Assembly (NCBI GenBank): GCA_947652115.1
Contig: OX393570.1
Span: 15,081,964 to 15,145,963 of the forward strand
Origin: Blastomussa wellsi
Lineage: Eukaryota; Cnidaria; Anthozoa; Scleractinia; Plerogyridae
Length of the DNA stretch: 64,000 nt
Reading direction: 5' to 3'
Part shown: piece after piece, positions 43,732 through 55,035 of the stretch
Layout: every line of letters starts with the position of its first letter
Numbering within the stretch: the first letter of the stretch is position 1
Translations under genes and position numbers: made by a program
Notes under the pieces: generated by a model
The model's database searches: none
What the model was told of the DNA's origin: nothing
What the model saw: only the letters and a program-made list of their open reading frames with translations

Positions 43732-44445
43732 GGCACTTTACGCTATTTCGTTTTACGGAGAGTTTCAAGCATTATCAGTTGAAGTTTGTTATGAATCGAA
43801 AAGTAGCAACGACGGAAATTACAAGTAGTTAAAGCCAATAGCTGGTTTTGACTGTCACGCTATCAAAAAATAAACTCGAAACCATGCAATTAAAAAAGGT
43901 GATAAATTCAAATGTTATAAAATATTAGTAGTTAAACAACATGTCCAAGTCTTAGGTCTGTGTGGTACACCATTCTCGAGTTATTTTCCGAAGCATTTCT
44001 CGCAAATTTATAAAGCTCAATATATGGAGACGCCATGTTGGTGCCCAGCTAGATGGGCACCAACATGGCGGCCGGAAATCAAAGAAAACATACAGCACTC
44101 ACTTTTGATATGAAAGCGACTGCTTTTTCCTTACGATCTAGTATATATACACACAAACACCTTTCTTAATACTTGAACTGTTTAAACTGCAAAAAAATTG
44201 AGAAAAGAACTTTATTGGAGAAGGGCAGCTTTGTCATGGTGCCATCGTGATGTCACGTACAGCGGAAATCTCGAAAATTCAACACGCTTTATTTCAAAGG
44301 ATACTATCTAGCTGGAAACTTGTGAATAGATATCCATGATTTTTAGGATTTCTTTCACGTGGTAACAATAAAAGTTAAGCAGGCCCAGCGAATTTTGTTT
44401 TTAAAATTTTATGACGTCACGTGAAAACCAGATACGAGGGTGATG
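43732..44445 (+). pseudogene. Decayed copy of the DRAM/TMEM150 last exon
   Basis: Bases 43732-43840 match 48439-48548 of the intact gene closely, including GTTTGTTATGAAT and AGCAACGACGGAAATTACAAG. A CAG codon has become TAG at 43827-43829. After a 0.6-kb insertion the match resumes at 44430-44445 (AGATACGAGGGTGATG), the bases just before the true stop. No first exon or membrane helices remain. It is in the same orientation as the intact gene 4.7 kb downstream, so a tandem duplicate that decayed is the simplest reading. Confidence 0.8.
43842..44429. mobile_element. Element inserted in the DRAM pseudogene
   Basis: It separates two pieces of the pseudogene that are adjacent in the intact gene. 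The ends CTGGTTTT and AAAACCAG are inverted. It contains a perfect 17-base hairpin, 44031-44047 against 44054-44070 (CGCCATGTTGGTGCCCA), with a 6-base loop. Confidence 0.7.
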
Positions 44446-44727
44446 GGACTATTACACGTGTACACAGCCCATGACATGTGCCGAGCAAACTGCGCGCCAA
44501 TGTATCGAACATCAAACAAACCACTGTTCACGATGCCTGTGGTCGGTCTAAGCCAAAAATTTGCATTGGATCTTGAGATATCTTTATGACATCCGGAATT
44601 ATTTTTCGACTCTCTGATGTCAATTGAAGTGGAAGTTTGGATGATATAAGAACTGCCGTGTAAGAACACACCAAAGTGAGGCAGAATAAACAAAGTATTT
44701 TTCTGCCCAATCAGCAGCCATCATTTG

Positions 44728-45163
44728 TTAAAGTGCACCAAACCCCAAAATATTTTTTTTGCTAAGATATACCTTAGCACCAGTTTGAAACGCATTGTAC
44801 CTTTATTTTCTCCTTTTTACCAAATTCTAGCTATTTATAGCATTCAAATGTTATGAAAAACTGTGCATCATTTGTTCCACGACCGAGTTAGAAGGGGCGT
44901 GGGTCTTTTCCTGGTTTGACGTCACAAAATGATTTGCATCACATCAAGGCTTTGTAAACATGCATGCAAATCAGTTTGTGACGTCAAATCGGGAATAGAC
45001 CCACGCCCCTTCTGACTCGGTCGTGGAACAAATGATGCACAGTTTTTCATAACATTTGAATGCTATAAATACTCAGAATTTGGTAAAAAGGTGCAATGCG
45101 TTTCAAATTGGTGCAAAGGTTTATTCTAGCGAAAAAAATATTTTGGGGTTAGGTGCACTTTAA
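44728..45163. mobile_element. Near-complete palindrome, TTAA-ended
   Basis: It runs TTAAAGTGCACCAAACCCC to GGGGTTAGGTGCACTTTAA with both arms of about 200 bases pairing almost throughout, including CCACGACCGAGTTAGAAGGG and GACGTCA near the centre. About 436 bases in all. Confidence 0.9.
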
Positions 45164-45529
45164 GCTTTTTGGAAATGGTCTGGAGAGACTCAGGAGCTCG
45201 TTCAGCAATTATGTCCCTGGGTCTCCGAAATTGAAATGGCAGAAAATGCCAATTAGAAACAACATGGGGGCGATGACGTCACTTGCAAACCAAAAATTCA
45301 TGTTTGATACCATGTTTGACCCTGCTGAACTTCAATTTATTTTATGTATAGTCGAAACATCTTCGGGTCTGCCTCGGAAGTCTTCGCAAACCTTCGGTAA
45401 TCTGAAAATCTCGGAAATATTCGTAAACCTCCCTGTGACCTTCGGACAAGATTAGGAGAATCTTCGGAAATCTTCGGAAAATAGTCAAAAACTTCGTTAA
45501 AACAGTTTCATAAAATAAATAGAGGATAT

Positions 45530-45840
45530 TACATGGCCACTTCGAGTGTTGGAAGATATTTCACGACTGAGCGTAGCGAACGAATGAAATATGTTTCAAG
45601 ACGAGAAGAGAAATTTCGTATCTCAAGCGGGTTCTGTCCTCGTCTACCGGTTCACAAGAGCCGACACAATACACCCAACAATACACAACAGCTAACCAAT
45701 GACTCCTAAACAAAGAAAGAACAATGGTTATTCTATGTGCACCGGTACACGAGGACAGAACCTCCAAGCGGCCATGAAATATTCCAAAACCTTTTCACTT
45801 TCGCTGCGAAAGGCGCGATTTATTACATAACCGTGGCAAT
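45530..45840 (+). repeat. Dispersed repeat upstream of the DRAM gene (interrupted)
   Basis: ATATTACATGGCC, GTGTTGGAAGATAT, GAAATTTCGTATCT, AAGCGGCCATG and CTGCGAAAGGCGCGATTTAT occur in the same order at 49070-49250. This copy carries an extra 131-base element at 45631-45761. A preceding block with GCGATGACGTCACTTGCAAA (45270) is likewise repeated at 49003. Confidence 0.8.
45631..45761. mobile_element. 131-base hAT-like MITE with 8-base target duplication
   Basis: The 25-base ends (GTTCTGTCCTCGTCTACCGG and the inverse) differ at two sites. CTCAAGCGG precedes and CTCCAAGCGG follows. The repeat copy at 49166 lacks the element, showing the empty site. Confidence 0.88.
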
Positions 45841-46116
45841 GGTGATATCTTCCCATGTGAAGATAACATGTGCATGTTATCTCCACGTGTGAAGATATCA
45901 TGTTTTCGTGCGAAAGCTCACCTGGTATTTCACTGCTAAAGAAATGAATTCATGGTTGCTTGGAGATACGAAATTTCTCTTCTGGCATTCAGCTGAATAT
46001 CTCACTTCGAGTTGAACACTCCACCATGCATAATTCTATATTTAATTCTGTCTTTCAAGTCTCTGAGAATCAGTGAATACACTAAGAACTGACAACAGTA
46101 ACTAAAGACTCCAACC

Positions 46117-48568
46117 ATGATAAGTTTATCGCGCTGCATTCATCTCTTGCCAGTGCTGTGGCCTCTTTGGATCTGTGTGACCGTCTTTACGCCATACATC
46201 ATTGCGGTGTCGCTGAACCAGGTGTACCCGTTTTTGCCAAGCATCAGTAAGACGGCAGCGTTTGAACCAAATGGTTCGATCTTTGGCCTAATGATGAACT
46301 TCGTGGCGTTGTTTGGACTGGTGGGGTTGTTTGCTCGCTATGTTCAGCTTGATGCTGTTCAACGGGATTTTGAGGAAGGCGTTTTACAGACGATGACGAA
46401 GTTAAACCAGGCTGCTATACCGCTTGGTGCCTTGTGTCTTCTTGGTGTTGTCGTGGTGGCTAACTTTAGAATGCAAGATGGTGCTACGGTAATAATAGAT
46501 ACTGCTCTCGGTTGTTCAAAGGCTGGCAAAATAACTAGTCAGTGGATACGTATTAACAAATAAAACAAATTGCGCTGTCCACTAGGTAGCGAACTATCCT
46601 TTTAACAACTGGAGCCCGTAGTTAGTTAGGACTTTTCTGCATGGAGGGGAGTTGTCCCTGGTAGAAGGCTTACCGTCCAAAGCTGAACTACCGCAGGCGA
46701 GAGAACTTTTCATGATTTTTTATATAAACAGCAGCAAACCGTTTGGGTGACCTGGGCAGAGGGATACTCGCGAACCAAGTTTTTCTCATACAAACGCTTT
46801 GGCTCGCCTACCCCACGTAATGACCGCCACGTAATGACCAAATTTTCGGTTTTCATGACAAATTCGTTTTACGATCTCCTAGCTCTTCAGAGAAAGTTCC
46901 TCACATGAAACCTTTTATAGTGAGGACACTCGAACCGTGAACACTTAACATTTATTTTCACATTTCTTTACCATTATCCAATGTTGGCCATTCATATAAA
47001 CTGAAGAATTAGCTTTTTTAGGTGCTGAAAACACTAATCCTTTGGTCTATGTCAAGAGCTCTCATTGGATGATCATAACAAAAAATGTAAAAATAAATGT
47101 CAAGTGTCTGCAAGCACTGTAATTGAACTACCTCGTTAATCAGATCAACGACCACTTTTAGAATCGCCAAACTTAAATCAATTCATAAATTCACCCTTTT
47201 TCTACGACCCCTCAAAATTTTTACCGTGACAAAGGCTTGTGGTAATTGCATACAACTTTTTTTCAGTGACAGTAAATGCCGCGACACTGACTCGGAGTCG
47301 CTGGACAGGTGGCGCGGTCAAGTTGCTGTGGCAATTCGCCGCTGCGATCAGTTGAGCGAATTCAATCCAGCGACACTGACCCTTTACTGTCATCTTTGTT
47401 TAATTATTTGCATGAAAACTAATCAGTGAAACGTTCACGCTGCCGGGTGCTTTTTACTCAATGAATTTGGATTGTTTTTATTTCTTGCACAGCGTGATTT
47501 GAAACTATCTAAGTGAATATTACCGATGACGCTTTTCTGATTCAGTGCGTGAAATAGTGCGTCGGTGTTGGAAGAGGTTTGGTCTCTATAGTGACAAAAC
47601 TCTGTTGCAAAGAGTGTAAAATCAGTATTCACAAGATAATCATTAACAAATAGGATATTTGTAGCAAAAAATGAAATATATGTCGATACAGCCAGATGAC
47701 TCTCGATAATTGACATAATTCGAAAGACCGTACCGCTTTTGCAATGCTCGATAGTTCGTTAGGTTAATGCCCACAACCTTTGGAATGATAAACATCGACT
47801 TCTCGCTCGCTCTACAGTTTCAAGTCCAAGTCCCATTTTTGCTGACTATTTTGAGAACAAGTATAATTTTTTTCCTGCTAGCGTTACCTCAGTACCAGTG
47901 AACATGACAAATCTACCGTCACACTTTAGCTAGCAAAAGATTTCAGCAACGTTTTGATCTGAATTAAGCATTACCCTTTTGGTTTACCATTGAGATCAAG
48001 TAGGGTTGTTGTGAAGTTGATATTTTAAACAAAAAATCTTCCTTAGTAAAAACCACTTTGATAGTTTTACCAATGTAAGCCAGAAATTATTTCCGGAATC
48101 TTTTTTTTTGTCCAGGGAAGCGACATCAATACGGTCCACGATGCTGGAACAGGATTATTGCTTGTCAGCGGAGGACTGTACTACTGGATCCAGACTCTTA
48201 TTACTTATCACATGGTTAAAGTTGGGCGCAACTCGAAATGCATATTTATCTTCCGACTTACTGTGTGCTGTGTTTTGACCTTCACTGGGGCATTGTATTA
48301 CTTTATCAAAAAGTATTCATATACGAAGTTCAGCGGTAGTGGCAGTTTCGTCAGAGTGGCAAACTGGAGCCCAAAAGATGGAGGATACGCTTGGCACGTG
48401 GCCGACAGCGCGGGGGAGTGGATCGCTTGCCTGAGTTTGGCACTTTACGCTGTGTCGTTTTACAGAGAGTTTCAAGATTTATCCATTGAAGTTTGTTATG
48501 AATTGAAAAGCAGCAACGACGGAAATTACAAGCAGTTAAAGCCAATCAGATACGAGGGTGATGAATAA
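46117..48568 (+). CDS. DRAM/TMEM150-family multipass membrane protein
   Basis: Exons 46117-46488 (phase 0) and 48116-48568 encode 274 residues with a TAA stop. The start is the first ATG after a clear 5' leader, in context ccaaccATG. The N-terminal segment LLPVLWPLWICVTVFTPYII is the first membrane helix, followed by an extracellular or lumenal loop (VYPFLPSISKTAAFEPNGSI). About five further hydrophobic helices follow. The C-terminal helix with HVADSAGEWIACLSLALYAV is typical of the Frag1/DRAM/Sfk1 family. DRAM proteins act at lysosomes in autophagy and TMEM150 proteins at the plasma membrane; I cannot decide which. AATAAA at 48910-48915 is a plausible poly(A) signal. Length fits the family (about 240-275). 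Confidence 0.88.
46489..48115 (+). other. Intron of the DRAM/TMEM150 gene
   Basis: This is a single 1.6-kb GT-AG intron. It holds a weak inverted-repeat element at about 47266-47392, with ends GTGACAGTAAA and TTTACTGTCA. I see no coding exon in it. Confidence 0.6.
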
Positions 48569-49069
48569 ACTCAATTTTTGTGGGAATTCCAGTAAGAAAT
48601 CAGATATGTCAAAAAACTGTTTGAGAAGATTTCGTCCGAAAACATATTGATCCATTAGAGCACTGATTGAAAAGTTTTAATAGTAAATATAGAACGAATG
48701 AGATTATAATCGACTGAATGCTACGATCTTTACGTTACTGATTCGTTTTATATACTAGCGATCAAAATCGAGCTTATGATAAGGCATCCCATTTTTATTT
48801 CAATTTCAATGTTATTTAAAGTGAGTCCATTTTGAAATATTTAGATCCAAAATTGTCCCGCATCCATGTTGAATTTTATTGTGCAGTAAAAGAGAAAAGT
48901 TAGCCTTGAAATAAAGCTATTAATGGTTTGCAACCAATTCCGAAATATTAAAATGGCAAAAACGCTAATCAGAAATCGCTTGTGAGTGACAAATGACATG
49001 GCGGCGATGACGTCACTTGCAAATAAAAAATTGCATAAACAAATTGCGATTTTGAGAGGGCAAGAAAGA

Positions 49070-49250
49070 GAATATTACATGGCCGCGTGGAGATACGAAA
49101 TTTCTCCTTAGTGTTGGAAGATATATTTCAACACGAGAGGAGAATTTCATATCTGCAAGCGGCCATGTTTTATTCTGTTTATTATATAAACACCAATGAA
49201 CGTCCAAACTTTTCACTTTTGCTGCGAAAGGCGCGATTTATTGCATAATT
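49070..49250 (+). repeat. Dispersed repeat downstream of the DRAM gene (uninterrupted)
   Basis: It is the partner of 45530-45840. The joint TGCAAGCGGCCATG is intact here. Confidence 0.8.
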
Positions 49251-49260
49251 ATATAGCGGT

Positions 49261-52200
49261 CAGTTAATCCAGTATTGTCAGCACAACTACTACACTTAAA
49301 TTTCAGCTGTGCAATTTAGATTTAATTTGGACAGTTTCAATAAGCACTGTAATTTCTGACGGCTTTGCCTACCCGTCAAGATGGCCAATTGTTCGTCCTT
49401 AAGACGTGAGCGCCGCTCCTATTTCCTTGCCATGTCGAGTTTATAATTAGTTTCTTAGAAACTAGTGTTGACGGTACGACTAGACAGCTCCTTCACTGTA
49501 TTGTCTCTTCTATCGGTTGAGTTTGCAAAATGCTACCCAAAGACAAGGAACGAGGTGTACGTACTGAAGCAAAACTACGGTGCATAGAACGTTTCTCAGG
49601 GGATGCTTATTTTAATGGAGGGAACAAAGTTGCGCATTTTCAAAGCTGATTGGTGAAGAAGCAAAAGCAAGTTTAGTTTCTAGAACATCGGACCCTCGGA
49701 CCCCTCCCCTAGATCCGCCACCGCTGTCCTTGTGTACCTGTTCACACGAGCTTCGAGCGTAAACAATGCAGTTTTTGTTTTGTTTCATTGTTGCCATTGT
49801 GCGGTTTTCTAGCAATGGCCAGATCGTGCGAATTCCACGGATTTTGCGACTTGACAAGCTTATTTGAATAACACAAGGTTGTTTTGATGGCTTGTTTTTC
49901 ACGGTGAGATGTTTTCAAGGAACGGGTTGGTGTGGCTTGTACAGCGTCTTGGTCGACGGTTTGTGCAAATGGAAAGCAAAAGTCCCCAATGGAAATTTCC
50001 GTTTGGGAATGGCGTGTTCCATTTACAAAACAGACCCAACTTACCGAGAAAGCCAAGGGCGAGTTTGACATATTGGCGTAGGGCCTGGAACTTGTGGCGA
50101 ATGGCAAATGGTAAGCACATTTTCCTTTCGGAAATTCCGTTTGGGAATTTTGGTCTACCTTTCAAGAAATCCCGTTTTCCCGAGAAAATTTCCGTTCGGG
50201 GAGAAAAAATTAGTCTTTCCATTTACATTCCATCCGGAATTTCCGGATGGTAAAGTAAATGGTAAACAACTTGTGGCTCTTACTCCGTGTACCGTATACC
50301 GTTTGACATTTTTTTGCCTTAATTTGTTTGGGCAGCGTTGTTTCTCATCTTTTGTTTCTTTTGTTTTACGTCATTTGTCTGGTACACGAGGAAGGAGCCG
50401 TCTTTGTGCAGTGGGCCAAAACGTTCAAAGAAAAAAAAATAGAAGGAACGTCAAGAACATTTTACGAAGAGGTGAACCAACAACGGCAACAAGGTGACTG
50501 CGGACAGAGCTGCTCAATGGAACCGAATTCCAGATAAGTTGTTGCTAAACGAGTTCACGTTTGGGAATGTCACAAACATGCTAATTTTCAAGAATTTGAA
50601 GCTTGTTGTTGATTTCAAATGGGATATAATCAAAAAGAAGATATTTTTCAGTTTGCAAGAAGTACGCAGCGGCAGGTACAAAGCGCAGGTCACAGGTCAC
50701 AGGCCACAAGTCAAACTCCCACCAAACTCCCACCAGAGCTTCTGCATTATGCATTGGATTCTGTAATTGTTGATTTTTCCATTTTTCCTACCTCTGACTT
50801 GTGACCTGTGACCTGCGACCTGCGTTTTGTGCCTGCCGATTTGGCAGCGAAAAATATGATGCCGAAATTCAGTGGAGCCAGTCTCTTATGTTGATTGTGT
50901 TTCGTCTTAAATGTTATATTTCAAAATAATTTAGAAACTGAAGAAGGCTTGAAGAAGAACTAAACACTTTAGGAAAAATAAACCCGAGTAATTTTTTGGC
51001 TGCTATATAATTTAAATGGCTTTTATCCGGTTGCATTAAATAGCTATATTGTTGGAAATGTATAACTTATTTCCCAGCAGGGCGGATGAATGAATTCAGT
51101 GGAATTGCTCCATACCTCAAAAAATTCTGGTTTCTAGGGAGTCTGAGCTATTTCTAGGCTCTGGAGAGGTTCAAAACAGAGCCAGGTGTGGTAAATAAAC
51201 AATGATTTCAGCAAAAAAATCCAGTTTGGGAGACCTTTACATTTCTATTTTGATAGAAAATTCAATTTGTAATGTGGAATGTAAATGGTCTTTCACTTAT
51301 CTTCTTTTAAAGTGCTAAGCTTAGCTAGTTTTTAGGTATGGCAGTCGAACAAGAGTAACAAATATTTTAAATTAACATAACCAAAATCCAAGCAAAATCT
51401 ACCAACAAACTAAAAAGAAGCTAAAACAATGAGAATGAGTCTCGATATTTGCGTTTACACTGTACCATTATTGGTTTGTAATCTTGTGGGAGATGTCAGC
51501 AGGGCATGTCGGCGGGAAATGTGTTGCATGATGTTTTCCAAACGCTTCAAGCCATTGTTGTAAGCTGTTTATGAGTCTTTGTTTATTGTTTGACTTTCTT
51601 AAAAGGGAAACGGGTTTAAAGTCACCATTGAGTTTCTGACAGCATGATTTTGCCATATTGGAAATTACTAATTTTAAAACAGAGCTGCATCAGCCTCGCC
51701 TAAATGTCTTACTATTTAGGAGAATGAATTTCTTTTAGATAGGCCAAGGTCTTCCTGAATTGTCTTCGGGTTAGGTAAATAAGCAATGACAAAGCCAATA
51801 ATCGGTGGCCAACAGAACAAATAAAACGTATCAATCTTTGGCGAACTTTGGAGAATTTTGAGACTTCATTCACAATATCCTATTATTGTGGTTTTAAGCT
51901 GTTAATAACAAGCTGTTTACTCTGACATGAGTTCAGTTGCTATATTATTTGCAGCCAATCAGAGCTCTTGCATGGTCAAAGTTTAATCTAATTTGCCTCA
52001 TGTTACGATTTTCTTTGACTGATGCCAGAAATTTACCCAGTCCTTAAAACAAGTCTTGCACGCAAGCCCCTTAGGCAAGTCTTGAACACATTAATCTTCG
52101 TTGCTGTGAAAAGGTATGTTGTCTAAAAGGGAATGCTTGCTTTTTAGGATTGAAAGCTGACTTGTTTTCCCAAAATTGTTTTTTTGTTTGAGTTTTGCCA

Positions 52201-52455
52201 CTATAGATATATATAGGCTAGCACTGTACAAAACGGTTGGTTATGTATCGCTCCAACATTTACACGCGTTTTCAAAAGGTTGTGGCAAACGAATACTTCA
52301 AAGATGTCCAAATTCTGTAAATTCGAAAATCAAACGTTTCGCAATTCCATAATTTAATGTATGTCAGTAGTAAAGATTGTGATGAAAAGAACCAACCCAA
52401 AAACAAGTATCGCGTTTATGAAACACCTGTTTTAAATCTGACACTGAAACTAACC
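49261..52455. other. Intergenic stretch without recognised gene
   Basis: Overlapping ORFs on both strands near 49900-50250 come from inverted repeats of GGAATTTCCGTTTGGGAAT type and are not convincing genes. 50671-50837 is a foldback MITE (GGCAGGTACAAAGCGCAGGT against its inverse). I see nothing assignable in 50840-52455. Confidence 0.5.
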
Positions 52456-52742
52456 CTTACAGTGCTGCGCGCCTTACCGTTGCCACTCGAGAAAGTTTTT
52501 GATTAAATTTTGACATCTTTTTGACAACTTTTTGCTAACTTCAAAGCGAGCCAGCCAATCAGAACATGGGAATTTTCAAGGGCGGAGATGTCAAATTATA
52601 AGTGCATTCAATCCCTTGGGAATTTACATTATGTTCTGATTGGCTGACTTGCTTTGAAGTTAGCAAAAAGTTGTCAAAAAGATGTCAAAATTTAATCAAA
52701 AACTTTCTCGAGTGGCAACGGTAAGGCGCGTAGCGCTGTAAG
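52456..52742. mobile_element. Foldback MITE with about 115-base arms
   Basis: CTTACAGTGCTGCGCGCCTT and its inverse at 52742 start arms that pair over about 115 bases, including CAACTTTTTGCTAACTTCAA and CAGCCAATCAGAACAT. Confidence 0.88.
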
Positions 52743-53312
52743 TAAGGAAAAGATGTCCTAACAAGGGCCATTTCAATGGGCGCGTTTCATGTAAATTGAC
52801 TTGTATATGACAAGCGGAGAACTGGTGTTTACAATAATGCCATTATTCTGGAAAATAAACGGCCAAAAGTATTGCTTATACGTAGACGCAAAATAAATTT
52901 AAATCGCGCATGATTAAATTGACTATTTTATAAAACAACGAAATATGCTCAAGGAACAAAAAGCTATCCTGAGACAAAAAGAGACCCTTGGCAATGCAAA
53001 ATATTAATTATCGCGATCCTCTTACAGTTTTGCTTTTAAAACGAGAGAAAAGAAAATATTTCGTGGTGTTGGCGTCCCACCTTCCAGGCCTGTGATTGGC
53101 TCCAATTTAAAAAAATCCATCTCTGCACTGGATTGCTTTCTCAGGAATGCATCGACAATTTAAATTTTGTTTAAGTAGAACTTTCCAGTGATAAATAGTC
53201 AAGCGATAGTATAAACGAATGAACGGTGAAAAAGTGCTAAATCTTCCTTCGAAACTCCGCTAAAGCGCGAAGACGTCGCCATTTTGAAGACCTTCAACCA
53301 CTGCACTCTAAT

Positions 53313-53350
53313 TAACAATAAAACTACGAGCCCGAGTTTTCTATGAGCGA

Positions 53351-53386
<36 letters not shown>

Positions 53387-53388
53387 AC

Positions 53389-53423
<35 letters not shown>

Positions 53424-53607
53424 GAAACTCTATTGAAAAAGGTTACATTTCAAAAGCTACAATTTGAGTATTTTTTGAGCCAAAAATGAAGAAAAATCTT
53501 CTCTTCAAAGAGCAACGTGCGCGCGATCGTTTCCTATCGGCAAATAGAAAACAGTGGGAGAACTAATCAGATTCACGAATTTCCAATAGAACACAGCTGA
53601 GTTTCTA
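53313..53607. mobile_element. 295-base insertion in a dispersed repeat, CTAAT duplication
   Basis: The uninterrupted copy at 23107-23197 defines the borders exactly. CTAAT is duplicated at 53308-53312 and 53608-53612. The left 115 bases form a hairpin (GAGTTTTCTATGAGCGAATA against its inverse). Confidence 0.85.
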
Positions 53608-54035
53608 CTAATGGCTGATAGTGTGCAGTAGCTCAGCCAATTAGATTGCGACATTTGCATTAGTATACTAGTAGATTTTTAATAATATTATATATAGTTT
53701 TTTTGCACTGAACTCACCCCGGAATAACAGGTTTTTCGTGTAAATGGCAAGCGCTTCTTATCAATTGGCAGAGATTTTTAGGATTTTATTTCATAGTTTT
53801 CTGCGTAGTTTTAGCTTCGATTGAGAAGATGTATCAAACACTCAAAATTGTGGTTTCATCACATTTACAAACGTCTCGGAGTTTGTAGAAAATAGCTGCG
53901 TGTCTCTTCTAGGTGTTTGGAATTGTGACGAAACAATGTCTCTCGTGTTTGATATATTACATGAATTTTGGAAACCTTGAAAACGAAACGACCCGAAACC
54001 CAAACGATAAACGTACCTTAGCAATGACATGAAAC

Positions 54036-54393
54036 TTAAAGAGACATTGTCATGCCTGATTGTAGAAATTTTTACGTTCTAATTTCCATATTTTTGTGCC
54101 AAATGCCACCAAATACACGAATAAATTTGATAAAACAGGCATTTAGAGGAAGTAGTACAGAATTGCAAGGATGGAAGTGGATTACAATTCATGCTGTCCA
54201 GAAATCAAAGCTGAAATTCTGGTGAAATTGTGAATCTTTTGACAGTTATTTTTCTTCTTAGTTGATATTTCTTTGCTTCCACCACTTTTAACATTTTTCT
54301 CCTTCTATTGCAAGGCAATAAAGCACGATTACATCAACTTGCAGGCCATACGTATTAAAATATGATATATCAGGCGTGACAGTGGTCCTTTAA
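54036..54393. mobile_element. TTAA-ended MITE near the CUB/Ig/LRR gene
   Basis: TTAAAGAGACATTGTCATGC at the left and the inverse of GCGTGACAGTGGTCCTTTAA at the right. Same family as 435-876. Confidence 0.75.
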
Positions 54394-54904
54394 GAATAAT
54401 CCCAAATAGAAGCAACACACGAACGAACGGACCCTTGTGTGACAACTAAAATTGTTCGGCTTGATGGTTGTTAGTGCGGTATGGTACTTTGGCGCACTTA
54501 GAGTTCCGCTATGATTCGGTCATAGCGTTTTTTAAATATCCTTCACATGTGAGAAACCTGGACTTTAACGAGCACTGATTGGCCAAAACCGATTGCTTTC
54601 TCTCGCGAGGAAATCAAAGTATTTTTCCCTTTTGTTATTCCCCATGAAGTTCAAGGTGATAAATAACCACCAAGGCGCGAAGCAAAAAGGTTTATACAAT
54701 CAGCAAAGTTTAATTTGGTATGCATATGGTATGCGTATGTCTCAAACTTTAAGCCAAATTATTAAGGATAACGTTAACGGAACCACGAGATAAAACATAT
54801 ATTTTTAAATCGTCAAAAAAAACAATCAAAACATCTAATTTCAAGTTCAAAATTATAAACGGCTCTTAGCACTTACCATAACAATGTCTTTATTCTGTCT
54901 GTAG

Positions 54905-55035
54905 GAATGGGGACTTTCCAGAAAGTACAACCATTAGTACTATCATGAACAATAGATACTTCAGCGACATGAATATTGTTTTCGCATTGTTGGTGATTAT
55001 TTGGAATGAAAAGAGCAGCTCTGTTGCTGCAAAAG
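54905..55035 (+). CDS. First coding exon: 5' leader and signal peptide
   Basis: A good acceptor (ttctgtctgtag, ending 54904) suggests that a non-coding 5' exon lies upstream. ATG at 54945 opens MNNRYFSDMNIVFALLVIIW; the internal Met gives an even more compact signal peptide (MNIVFALLVIIWNEKSSSVAA). The exon ends in phase 1 at 55035. Only 54945-55035 is coding. The exact start cannot be settled between the two Mets. Confidence 0.7.
54907..54948 (+). promoter_or_regulatory. Upstream ORF overlapping the main start (ATGA)
   Basis: A 13-codon upstream ORF starts at 54907 and its TGA (54946-54948) overlaps the main ATG as ATGA. If transcribed, it could lower or couple translation of the CUB/Ig/LRR protein. 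It could equally be chance. Confidence 0.3.

Noticed and set aside
46489..46563. Continuation of the DRAM first exon to a stop at 46563
   Set aside because: It would give a truncated protein; the gtaata donor and the in-phase second exon with family-typical helices explain the gene better.
49742..50497. Overlapping ORFs of 107-129 codons on both strands
   Set aside because: They cover inverted repeats of TTTCCGTTTGGGAAT type. No protein family is recognisable and both strands are equally open.
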